A stretch of DNA of 6,522 nucleotides, from assembly GCA_018897225.1 (NCBI GenBank), contig JAHILC010000305.1, positions 1-6,522 on the forward strand. The letters are read 5' to 3'. This stretch comes from Actinomycetota bacterium. GTDB lineage: Bacteria; Actinomycetota; Humimicrobiia; Humimicrobiales; Humimicrobiaceae. The notes under the pieces are model-generated. The model had not been told where the DNA came from, made no database searches, and saw nothing but the letters and a program-made list of their open reading frames with translations. Position 1 is the stretch's first letter. Each line of letters begins with the position of its first letter. Made by a program: the position numbers and the translations under genes. Positions 1 through 6,522 of this stretch are shown in pieces.

Positions 1-135
1 TATTATAAATAATCTATATAAAATTATTAATATTGCAAACATTATAATATAAAATATTAAAAATTTATATATATATTAAATTTATATATTATAGTAAATA
101 AATATTAAAAAAATATTAAATATTTATTTATAACA
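1..135. other. Extremely AT-rich spacer downstream of secG
   Basis: This is noncoding sequence between the secG stop and the window edge, with only 6 G or C bases in 135. It contains an 11-bp perfect inverted repeat (listed separately) and a 12-base direct repeat (AAATTTATATAT at 61-72 and again at 78-89). I see no tRNA, no reading frame with a ribosome binding site, and no convincing promoter. Many TATAAT-like words occur, as expected at this composition. It may hold the end of the secG transcript and the control region of the next gene beyond the window, but nothing in it proves this. Confidence 0.7.
96..129. repeat. 11-bp AT-only inverted repeat just after secG
   Basis: The arms AAATAAATATT (96-106) and AATATTTATTT (119-129) are perfect reverse complements around a 12-base loop. 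The repeat starts 6 bases after the secG stop codon. It has no G-C pair and, read in the secG direction, no clear T tract after it. It is at best a weak transcript-end or mRNA-protecting hairpin, and could be a chance product of the composition. Confidence 0.35.
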
Positions 136-369
136 TCATAAGAGAATAAAAAGAGTAATTGTAGTTATTGCAAAAACAACTCCAAGAATAATTGTAATCC
201 TATCAAGATTTTTCTCAACAATTCCGGAGCCATCAAAAGTCTCTACCATGCCTGAAAATAAGCCTGATATTCCTCCTCCTCTGCCAGCATGCAATAAAAT
301 AAAGAGTATTATACCTATGGAAGCTGCGATATGCACAGCATAAATTATATTAAGTAATATTGAACCCAT
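136..369 (-). CDS. secG: SecG, preprotein translocase subunit
   Basis: SecG is the small non-essential subunit of the SecYEG channel in the cytoplasmic membrane and assists SecA-driven export. The 77 residues show the family layout: a first membrane helix at about 4-26, a glycine-rich cytoplasmic loop (GRGGGISGLF, 29-38), the EKNLDR motif (52-57) just before the second helix, and a second helix at about 58-77. The length is normal. The ATG start is supported by AAGGAAGGG at 375-383, five bases upstream when measured from the last G. The loop and EKNLDR resemble SecG of Actinobacteria rather than of Bacillus. It is the last gene of the block, 173 bases after gpmI, and may have its own promoter. 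secG next to the triose-phosphate genes is a recurrent bacterial arrangement without a known functional link. Confidence 0.93.
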   Translation of the reverse strand: MGSILLNIIYAVHIAASIGIILFILLHAGRGGGISGLFSGMVETFDGSGIVEKNLDRITIILGVVFAITTITLFILL

Positions 370-423
370 TTAAACCCTTCCTTAGAAACCAAAGATTTTA
401 AAAATATTTTTTACTAAAGTTAA

Positions 424-432
424 ATTTTACCA
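424..432 (-). promoter_or_regulatory. Possible extended -10 promoter for secG
   Basis: On the minus strand this reads TGGTAAAAT: a TG dinucleotide, one base, then TAAAAT, which matches TATAAT at five of six positions. It lies 54 bases before the secG ATG and would give a leader of roughly 45-50 bases. The -35 position has only a poor match (TTTTAA at 17 bases). The spacer is so AT-rich that such words are expected, so this is a candidate only. Confidence 0.3.
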
Positions 433-489
433 GAAATATTAAATAATTAAAATATGTTATTTTATTTGGTTAGCATATGATTCTCAAAA

Positions 490-534
490 TTTATTTTGCT
501 TATTATAAATCTTTTTTAATAATTAGAAAATAAA
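490..534 (-). terminator. Weak AT-rich hairpin after gpmI
   Basis: The arms TTTATTTT...ATTAT and ATAAT...AAAATAAA can form about 15 pairs with one mismatch and one bulge, around a loop of about 12 bases. In the gene direction the stem is followed by TTTT and then G. It begins 8 bases after the gpmI stop codon, the right place for a terminator or mRNA end. With a single G-C pair the stem is weak, so partial read-through into secG would be expected. Confidence 0.28.
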
Positions 535-542
535 CAAACCTA

Positions 543-2123
543 TCAAATTATTAGCGATTGCCCGGTCATTTCTTTTGGTTTTTCGATATTGAGCAATTCA
601 AGTATCGTTGGCGCTATGTCGCAAAGCATGCCAAATTGGTCATCGGAACAATCTTTGCCGTTTCCCTGGCCTTTAAGTTTTTTAATATCAGCGCTGCAGA
701 TAATAAAAGGAACATTTGACATTGAATGGGCAGTTATGGGACAGTGTTCGCTGCAATCGATCATCTCCTCTGCGTTTCCATGGTCTGCAGTTATGATACC
801 TAAACCGCCTGCTTCATTTAATTTACTGATTACCCTGCCAACACACGCATCAACTGTTTCAACAGCTTTAATTGCTGCTTCAATAAAACCTGTATGTCCA
901 ACCATATCAGTATTTGCATAATTTAGTATTATTACATCGTAAATACTTGCGCTAATTTTTCCAATAACTTTATCTGTAAGTTCAAAAGCGCTCATTTCTG
1001 GCTTTAAATTGTAGGTGATAACCTTTGGTGAAGGAATCAGAATCCTATCTTCCCCAGGATTTGGTTTTTCTACTCCTCCATTAAAGAAAAAAGTGACATG
1101 AGCATATTTTTCAGTTTCAGCAATTCTAAGTTGTTTTAAATTATTGGTTGCAAGCGCTTCGCCAAGAGTATTTGTAATCTTGCCTGGCGGGTAAGCAACC
1201 GGTGCATTGAAATCCTTATTGTATTGCGTCATGCATACAAAAAATACTCGGGGTGGTTTTGTTCCTCTGTCAAAATCGGTAAAATCATCAAATATGAAAG
1301 CCTTGGTAATCTGCCTTGCCCGATCTGGCCTGAAGTTAAAGAAAATTACTGAGTCATCAGTTTTTATGCAAGCATCACTGTCACTTTTTACTTTTACAAG
1401 ACCAGGAATTACAAACTCATCATCTAAGCCCGCAACATATGATTTTGAAACAAGCTCTTCCGGACAATCATAGCTTTCACCGATACGGTAGACAATCGCA
1501 TCATAGCTTTTTTTAACCCTGTCCCACCTGTTGTCCCTGTCCATAGCATAATAGCGCCCGCTGACAGTGGCTATTTCTCCAATACCTTTTAATTTCAAAT
1601 AATCACTAACTTCTTTTAAGAAAGGTATAGCGCTTTTTGGAAGGACGTCTCTTCCATCAAGAAATGCATGAATATATAACTTAGTTATGCCATGCATGGA
1701 GGCAAGATCTATCAAAGCTTTCAGATGTTCTATGTGGCTGTGCACTCCCCCGTCAGAAACAAGTCCCATGATATGCAGGCAACTCTTCTTATCCTTTACA
1801 TTATTTACTGCTGACACCAAAGCTTCATTGTTAAAAAAATCCCCGTCTTTTATGGATTTTGTGATCCTGGTCAATTCCTGATATACAATTCTGCCTGCAC
1901 CTATGTTTAAATGGCCAACTTCTGAATTTCCCATCTGTCCTTCCGGAAGGCCTACAGCTTCACCAGAGGCAAGCAATACAGTATTAGGATAAAACTCACG
2001 GAACTTATTCATGTTTGGTGTCTTTGCAAGAGTTATTGCATTACCTTCAGATTTATCAGCAATACCCCAACCGTCAAGTATTATCAAACATATTGGTCTC
2101 TTTATTTTATTTTCAGCACTCAT
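543..2123 (-). CDS. gpmI: Cofactor-independent phosphoglycerate mutase
   Basis: This enzyme interconverts 3- and 2-phosphoglycerate through a phosphoserine intermediate and two metal ions (usually Mn2+), without 2,3-bisphosphoglycerate. The motifs of the alkaline phosphatase superfamily are all present: ILDGWG with Asp17, the phosphorylated Ser67 in GNSEVGH, SDGGVHSH (123-130), DGRD (156-159), RYYAMDRD (190-197), NTDMVGH with Asp406 and His410, ADHGN with Asp447 and His448, and TAHS with His466. At 526 residues it is slightly longer than the usual 505-515. The extra length appears to lie in a Lys/Gly-rich stretch at about 481-495, and five cysteines fall between 457 and 501. The ATG follows the tpiA stop by only 2 bases with no clear Shine-Dalgarno, which suggests translational coupling. 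Its stop is followed by a weak hairpin. Its place between tpiA and secG is unusual; in Firmicutes it often follows tpiA and precedes eno. Confidence 0.97.
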   Translation of the reverse strand: MSAENKIKRPICLIILDGWGIADKSEGNAITLAKTPNMNKFREFYPNTVLLASGEAVGLPEGQMGNSEVGHLNIGAGRIVYQELTRITKSIKDGDFFNNEALVSAVNNVKDKKSCLHIMGLVSDGGVHSHIEHLKALIDLASMHGITKLYIHAFLDGRDVLPKSAIPFLKEVSDYLKLKGIGEIATVSGRYYAMDRDNRWDRVKKSYDAIVYRIGESYDCPEELVSKSYVAGLDDEFVIPGLVKVKSDSDACIKTDDSVIFFNFRPDRARQITKAFIFDDFTDFDRGTKPPRVFFVCMTQYNKDFNAPVAYPPGKITNTLGEALATNNLKQLRIAETEKYAHVTFFFNGGVEKPNPGEDRILIPSPKVITYNLKPEMSAFELTDKVIGKISASIYDVIILNYANTDMVGHTGFIEAAIKAVETVDACVGRVISKLNEAGGLGIITADHGNAEEMIDCSEHCPITAHSMSNVPFIICSADIKKLKGQGNGKDCSDDQFGMLCDIAPTILELLNIEKPKEMTGQSLII

Positions 2124-2125
2124 AT

Positions 2126-2881
2126 TCAGTAGTTTATAATTGCTATGAAATCTTCAAGCTTGATGCTTGCTCCTCCAACTAATGCTCCATCAATATCTGA
2201 CATTGACATGAGTTCTGTTATGTTCGAGGGCTTAACGCTTCCACCATATTGAATTCTTGCCTGCTCGGCAAATGAATTGCTGTAAAGCTCTGCCAGTCTT
2301 ATCCTGATAGCCCTGCACATATCATTGGCATCTTTGGATGTGGCATTCTTACCTGTGCCTATTGCCCAAATAGGTTCGTATGCTACTGTCAAGTCTGCAA
2401 TATTTTTTGCATCGACTTCTTTTAGACATTCTACCATCTGGCTTAAAACAAAGCTTTCGGCGTTGCCATTTTCCCTGATCTTCAGAGACTCGCCTATGCA
2501 CATAATGGGTTTCAGATTGTGCTTGAAAGCTGATATAACTTTTTTATTTACAGTCTCATTGGTGTCAGCGAAGTACTCTCTTCTCTCACTGTGCCCTATG
2601 ATTACATATTCAACCCCAAGCGCTTTGAGCATCAAAGGAGAAACTTCACCGGTAAAAGCTCCATTTTCTTCAAAATGCATATTTTGGGCTCCAAGCTTAA
2701 TATCAATATGGTCTGTATCAATAATGTTCTTTACGCTTCTAAGCGCTATAAAAGGAGGACATAAGCAGACTTCACAATTATTTTTATTCTTATATTCATA
2801 ACCCAATTCCTGAATAAATTTAATTCCTTCAAGATGGGTCATGTTCATTTTCCAATTACCTGCAATAAAAGGTGTCCTCAT
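2126..2881 (-). CDS. tpiA: Triose-phosphate isomerase
   Basis: The enzyme interconverts dihydroxyacetone phosphate and glyceraldehyde 3-phosphate in glycolysis and gluconeogenesis and works as a TIM barrel, usually a dimer. The full set of signatures is present: GNWKMN with catalytic Lys11, IGHSERR with His97, YEPIWAIGTG with catalytic Glu169 followed by phosphate loop 6 (173-181), and the YGGSV phosphate motif (212-216). The 251 residues are the normal length. An AGGAGA Shine-Dalgarno (2888-2893) lies 6 bases before the ATG. The gene follows pgk by 50 bases with no terminator-like structure between them, and its TGA is 2 bases from the gpmI ATG. Three cysteines at 36, 39 and 41 cluster around strand 2. 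Only the last is at a position where I expect cysteine in many homologues. Confidence 0.98.
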   Translation of the reverse strand: MRTPFIAGNWKMNMTHLEGIKFIQELGYEYKNKNNCEVCLCPPFIALRSVKNIIDTDHIDIKLGAQNMHFEENGAFTGEVSPLMLKALGVEYVIIGHSERREYFADTNETVNKKVISAFKHNLKPIMCIGESLKIRENGNAESFVLSQMVECLKEVDAKNIADLTVAYEPIWAIGTGKNATSKDANDMCRAIRIRLAELYSNSFAEQARIQYGGSVKPSNITELMSMSDIDGALVGGASIKLEDFIAIINY

Positions 2882-2931
2882 TTTAATTCTCCTGCTAAAT
2901 TTTTAATTACACGATAAGCACAAAATACAAG

Positions 2932-4122
2932 TTACCTATTCATCAAGGCTGCAATTCCCGGAAGAACTTTGCCTTCGAGAAATTCCATGGAAGCTCCACC
3001 TCCGCTTGATACATGCGAGAATTTGTCATTCAGTCCGTATTTCTTTATGGCAGCCAGTGTATCGCCGCCGCCGACAACTGTAACAGCCGAGCTATTGGCT
3101 ATGGCATTTGCAATCTCTTTTGTGCCTCTTTCGAAATTTTTCCACTCAAAAACACCTACCGGTCCGTTCCAGAAAATGGTCTTAGCTCTTGCAATTGCTA
3201 CCTTGTATAATTCTGTGGTTTTTTCTCCTATACCCATTCCCTCCCAATCTGATGGAATCGCATCTACTGATACATTTTTTCTTTCAGCATCTTTTGCATA
3301 TTCCTTTGCAATTACAAGATCGACTGGAAGCATGAAATTAACGCCATTCTTTTTTGCAAGTTCAATCATATCTTTGGCATAGCCCACCTGGTCATCTTCA
3401 CATATTGATTTTCCTATTCCATATCCCTGAGCCTTAAGGAATGTATAGCTCATTCCGCCACCAAGGATAAGAGTGTCAACTTTTCCTAGCAAGTTTTGGA
3501 TTACAAGGATTTTATCAGATACTTTACTTCCACCTAGGATTGCCATGAAAGGCCTGCCGGGCGCTTCAAGCAGAGCACTCAGCGCTTCTACTTCTTTCTT
3601 CATTAAAAATCCCGCAACTGCAGGCAGGAACTGGGCTACTCCCGAAATTGAAGCATGGGCTCTATGTGCTGCACCAAAAGCATCGTCTACATATACTTCA
3701 GCAAGCGATGCAAGATTTTTTGCAAATTCCTTATCATTGCTTTTCTCGCCTGGATTGAATCGTAAATTTTCAAGCATTATTATTTCACCAAGCTGCATCT
3801 TGCTGTCTACATATTCTTTTATTTGGGGCGAATAAGTTTCATCAAATTTTTTAACGGGCTTGCCGATTAATTTTTCCAGTTCTTTGGCAGCCGGGGTTAG
3901 CCTGTATTTTTCTTCAACTGCACCTTTTGGCCTACCTAGATGAGACATAAGTATTACTTTTGCATTTCTTTCAAGAAGATAGTTCAATGTCGGTAGAGAC
4001 AGCCTTATTCTGGTATTGTCGGTAATATTTCCATTTTCATCCAGAGGCACGTTGTAGTCCACACGCACAATCACCTTTTTATTTTTTATATCAATATCTT
4101 CTACAGTTTTTTTATTAAACAT
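2932..4122 (-). CDS. pgk: Phosphoglycerate kinase
   Basis: PGK transfers the acyl phosphate of 1,3-bisphosphoglycerate to ADP, making ATP and 3-phosphoglycerate. It has two Rossmann-like domains. N-terminal substrate residues are visible in VRVDYNVP (Asp22, Asn24), Arg38, SHLGRP (60-65), ENLRF (Arg121) and AAHRAHAS (Arg154). C-terminal nucleotide residues are in GGSKVSDK (Lys200, Lys204), WNGPVGVFE (318-326), GGGDT (351-355) and SSGGGA (372-377). At 396 residues the length is normal. A strong AGGAGGT site (4129-4135) lies 6 bases before the ATG. One oddity is MGIGEKT at 296-302, where most homologues have LDIGPKT, so a usually conserved Asp is Gly. The gene is 98 bases downstream of gap, separated by a hairpin that may affect how much gap and pgk message is made. 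Confidence 0.98.
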   Translation of the reverse strand: MFNKKTVEDIDIKNKKVIVRVDYNVPLDENGNITDNTRIRLSLPTLNYLLERNAKVILMSHLGRPKGAVEEKYRLTPAAKELEKLIGKPVKKFDETYSPQIKEYVDSKMQLGEIIMLENLRFNPGEKSNDKEFAKNLASLAEVYVDDAFGAAHRAHASISGVAQFLPAVAGFLMKKEVEALSALLEAPGRPFMAILGGSKVSDKILVIQNLLGKVDTLILGGGMSYTFLKAQGYGIGKSICEDDQVGYAKDMIELAKKNGVNFMLPVDLVIAKEYAKDAERKNVSVDAIPSDWEGMGIGEKTTELYKVAIARAKTIFWNGPVGVFEWKNFERGTKEIANAIANSSAVTVVGGGDTLAAIKKYGLNDKFSHVSSGGGASMEFLEGKVLPGIAALMNR

Positions 4123-4146
4123 TTTCTAACCTCCTGATTAAATTAT

Positions 4147-4186
4147 CAAATAACCGAGGAATAGCTGCCCTGGTTATTTGTTTTTT
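4147..4186 (+). terminator. Intrinsic terminator facing the plus strand, in the gap–pgk spacer
   Basis: CAAATAACC (4147-4155) pairs perfectly with GGTTATTTG (4172-4180). Inside this, after one bulged G, AGG (4157-4159) pairs with CCT (4169-4171), leaving a 9-base loop. On the plus strand the stem is followed directly by six T (4181-4186), the textbook form of a Rho-independent terminator. All neighbouring genes run the other way. For the gap–pgk transcript the same hairpin is preceded by an A tract and followed only by GATAATTT, so it should terminate poorly. It may instead act as an mRNA processing or stabilising element. It could stop antisense transcripts coming from pgk. Confidence 0.55.
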
Positions 4187-4220
4187 CTGCTAAAGTGAAA
4201 AACTTTTAAAAAAACTAAAA

Positions 4221-5243
<1,023 letters not shown>

Positions 5244-5255
5244 TTAACTATTCTT

Positions 5256-5276
5256 AAATTATTTTTTTAATAATTT
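5256..5276. repeat. AT palindrome upstream of the gap ribosome binding site
   Basis: AAATTATT (5256-5263) and AATAATTT (5269-5276) are perfect reverse complements around five T (plus strand). It lies 13 bases beyond the gap Shine-Dalgarno. There is no T tract after the stem in the gene direction, so it is not a terminator. It could be a protein-binding site or a leader hairpin, or simply reflect the composition. Confidence 0.3.
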
Positions 5277-5292
5277 TGGTAAATAAATCCGC

Positions 5293-5309
5293 TAATTTTA
5301 ACAAAATTA
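5293..5309. repeat. Second AT palindrome in the rapZ–gap spacer
   Basis: TAATTTT (5293-5299) and AAAATTA (5303-5309) are perfect reverse complements with a 3-base centre. It sits just downstream of a TATAAT word in the gene direction, where an operator would fit. No known operator consensus is recognised. Confidence 0.3.
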
Positions 5310-5315
5310 CAGAAA

Positions 5316-5321
5316 ATTATA
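5316..5321 (-). promoter_or_regulatory. Possible -10 element for gap
   Basis: The minus strand reads TATAAT, a perfect consensus -10, 85 bases before the gap start. No good -35 is found 16-18 bases upstream, and there is no TG extension. A gap promoter here is plausible, since glycolytic operons usually have one, but this sequence alone is weak support. Confidence 0.3.
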
Positions 5322-5341
5322 AAGATATTTACTTCCCCTAC

Positions 5342-6226
5342 CTATTCACCTTTGTCGATATCTTTATGTGATAATTTTACCGAATAACCTTTCAATTTTA
5401 AATAATCATATAATATATCAGCGATTACAACAGAACGATGTCTCCCTCCCGTGCATCCAATACCTATTCCCAGGTAGCTCTTACCTTCCTCGATGTAGTT
5501 TGGGATCAAGAAATCGAGCATTTTTTCAAACATCCGGAGGAATTTCTTAGACTCATCGTTAGTCATGACAAAATTAATAACTTTTTCATGCTTGCCATCA
5601 AGGCTCTTGAGGTCATCGAGATAATAGGGGTTTGGTAAAAACCTGACATCCATAACAATATCAAGGCTTTCCCGGGAAATCCCAAATTTATATCCAAAAG
5701 ATACCAATGAAATTTGAAACAAGTTGCTTTTTTCTTCTTTGCTCATCATTCTTTCAGCAATTTCAATCTTTAACTCCCTGGGACTTAAAGAAGTTGTATC
5801 TATAATCACGTCTGACATTTCGCGTAAATAATAAAGTTTCTCTGTTTCTTTTTCAATTCCACTCAAAATATCGCCATCCACGACCAACGGGTGTTTCCTT
5901 CTTGTAAGTGAAAATCTTTTCATAATTATGCTTTTTGCTGCTTCAAAGAATAGTACTTTGTAATTTATTTTTTGCTTTTTTAAATTTTCCAAAGTATTAT
6001 ATATTTCATTAAATAAGTCCCCGCTTCTTAAATCTATAGCCACCGCAATCTTATTAATATCCTTATCTTTTACTGCAAAGAATCCGATTAGATTTAGAAG
6101 CAAGCTTGCTGGCAGGTTGTCTACGCAGTAATATCCTGCATCTTCAAAGTACCTGAGCGCTGCAGTTTTACCAGCTCCCGAAAGTCCTGTAATAATAATT
6201 AGTTTTCCGCTATATTGTTCTTCCAT
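5342..6226 (-). CDS. rapZ: RapZ-family nucleotide-binding protein
   Basis: RapZ (YvcJ in Bacillus) has an N-terminal P-loop nucleotide-binding domain and a C-terminal RNA- and sugar-phosphate-binding domain. In Escherichia coli it senses glucosamine-6-phosphate and guides decay of the GlmZ small RNA; in Gram-positive bacteria its role is less clear. Here the P-loop is GLSGAGKT (14-21), followed by CVDNLP (34-39), DLRSGD (65-70), RFSLTRRKHPL (104-114), DVRFLPNPYY (193-202) and the C-terminal hallmark GCTGGRHRSV (257-266). The 294 residues are the usual length. A small variant is GISRESLDIVMDVR (182-195), where homologues have a one-residue-shorter GIPxDADxVFDVR. The ATG has no Shine-Dalgarno; an in-frame stop 8 codons upstream and no other start in between support it. 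The spacer upstream has no convincing promoter, so it may share the uvrC transcript. In many Gram-positives yvcK and whiA follow; here gap does. Confidence 0.95.
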   Translation of the reverse strand: MEEQYSGKLIIITGLSGAGKTAALRYFEDAGYYCVDNLPASLLLNLIGFFAVKDKDINKIAVAIDLRSGDLFNEIYNTLENLKKQKINYKVLFFEAAKSIIMKRFSLTRRKHPLVVDGDILSGIEKETEKLYYLREMSDVIIDTTSLSPRELKIEIAERMMSKEEKSNLFQISLVSFGYKFGISRESLDIVMDVRFLPNPYYLDDLKSLDGKHEKVINFVMTNDESKKFLRMFEKMLDFLIPNYIEEGKSYLGIGIGCTGGRHRSVVIADILYDYLKLKGYSVKLSHKDIDKGE

Positions 6227-6291
6227 TTTTTTGTAAAAGTTTTTTATTTAATACTATTATTGGTAAAATTCATTAAGTGCGATTGTATACT

Positions 6292-6306
6292 ATAATTTTA
6301 AATTAT
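6292..6306. repeat. 15-bp AT palindrome between uvrC and rapZ
   Basis: ATAATTT and AAATTAT are perfect reverse complements around one central base, 5 bases after the uvrC stop. No T tract follows in the gene direction. It may be an operator-like site or chance in an AT-rich spacer. The remainder of the 6227-6311 spacer shows no recognisable promoter or RNA structure. Confidence 0.25.
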
Positions 6307-6311
6307 TTTTC

Positions 6312-6522
6312 TTATTTATGGAAACTATTATATATATTTATTGCATCCTTATAGGTGATGCCTTTAATTTTTATTAAATCTTCCAGCCTGCAAACCTTAA
6401 GCTCTTCTGTGGTGTTGAATTTTTCCATTACGTATTTTTTCTTCTTCTCACCGATTCCTTTTATGCCATCCAGTATTGAATGTGTCATATAGCTATCCCT
6501 TAATTTCTTGTGATAATTGACA
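6312..6522 (-). CDS. uvrC: UvrC, excinuclease ABC subunit C (C-terminal part)
   Basis: This is the last 69 residues of a gene whose start lies beyond the right edge; the reading frame is open from 6521. UvrC makes both incisions around DNA lesions in nucleotide excision repair with UvrA and UvrB. The visible piece begins with NYHKKLRDSYMTHSILDGI, the family's typical link from the nuclease domain to the tail, with YHKKLR matching the usual 'hRkkR' type sequence. Next comes the first helix-hairpin-helix (KGIGEKKKK, 21-29) and a second, more degenerate one (IKGITYKDA, 52-60). These bind DNA for the 5' incision. The protein ends at FHK and a TAA stop, a normal position just after the second hairpin. 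It is 85 bases upstream of rapZ, a pairing common in Actinobacteria. Confidence 0.93.
   Translation of the reverse strand, partial: VNYHKKLRDSYMTHSILDGIKGIGEKKKKYVMEKFNTTEELKVCRLEDLIKIKGITYKDAINIYNSFHK

Noticed and set aside
15..45. Possible promoter (TTGCAA and TAGATT, minus strand) for a gene beyond the left edge
   Set aside because: Each element matches at only four of six positions in a stretch of nearly pure A/T with many equal alternatives, and the downstream gene is not visible.
2325..2801. A 158-codon plus-strand open frame, with similar ones at 589-921, 3473-3835 and 4297-4680
   Set aside because: Each lies wholly opposite a conserved minus-strand enzyme gene, shows no family motif, and is explained as a shadow of the coding frame.
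5332..5341. A Shine-Dalgarno-like word (GTAGGGGAAG, minus strand) right after the rapZ stop, possibly for a small gene
   Set aside because: No ATG or GTG follows at a usable distance. The nearest in-range option is a TTG about 30 bases on that gives a 16-codon low-complexity frame.
6261..6270. TGGTAAAATT upstream of rapZ (plus strand), identical to the word upstream of secG (minus strand), as a shared regulatory motif
   Set aside because: It is a 10-base match in opposite orientations relative to the genes, in AT-rich spacers; chance is a sufficient explanation.
6517..6522. Perfect TTGACA on the plus strand at the right edge
   Set aside because: It lies inside uvrC coding sequence and the window ends there, so no -10 can be checked.

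Overview
The window is one co-directional block of housekeeping genes, all read on the minus strand. In order of transcription (right to left) it holds the 3' end of uvrC (excinuclease subunit C), rapZ, gap (glyceraldehyde-3-phosphate dehydrogenase), pgk, tpiA, gpmI (cofactor-independent phosphoglycerate mutase) and secG. I see no tRNA, rRNA, insertion sequence, CRISPR array, phage gene or plus-strand gene. Every long plus-strand reading frame lies opposite one of these conserved genes.

Organism: the order uvrC–rapZ–...–gap–pgk–tpiA–...–secG is the one familiar from Actinobacteria. The SecG also carries the EKNLDR motif before its second membrane helix, which I associate with that group. The DNA is unusually AT-rich for that phylum: the coding lines I sampled were about 32% to 48% GC, and the spacers are far lower, 6 G/C in 135 bases at the left edge. 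My inference is a deep-branching, low-GC lineage of Actinobacteriota or a neighbouring phylum, probably an uncultured one. The sequence alone does not prove this.

Layout: 6312-6522 is the UvrC C-terminus with its helix-hairpin-helix repeats. An 85-base AT-rich spacer leads to rapZ (5342-6226). A 110-base spacer holds a TATAAT word and two small AT palindromes and leads to gap (4221-5231, GTG start). The 98-base gap–pgk spacer holds the best RNA structure of the window, a 12-bp hairpin at 4147-4180. It has a T6 tract on the plus-strand side, so it looks like an intrinsic terminator pointing against the genes. pgk (2932-4122), tpiA (2126-2881) and gpmI (543-2123) follow closely; tpiA and gpmI are 2 bases apart. 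After a 173-base spacer with a weak hairpin and a possible extended -10 promoter comes secG (136-369), then an almost pure A/T spacer to the window edge.

Function: gap, pgk, tpiA and gpmI carry lower glycolysis (or gluconeogenesis) from triose phosphates to 2-phosphoglycerate; enolase is not in the window. RapZ is a nucleotide-binding protein linked to amino-sugar and carbon regulation in other bacteria. SecG belongs to the SecYEG translocon and is a conserved neighbour rather than a pathway partner. All full-length genes keep the catalytic motifs I checked and look intact. This is largely an ordinary region. The points of interest are the local gene order (no yvcK/whiA after rapZ, gpmI between tpiA and secG), the reversed terminator and a few protein oddities. 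I found no convincing new system.
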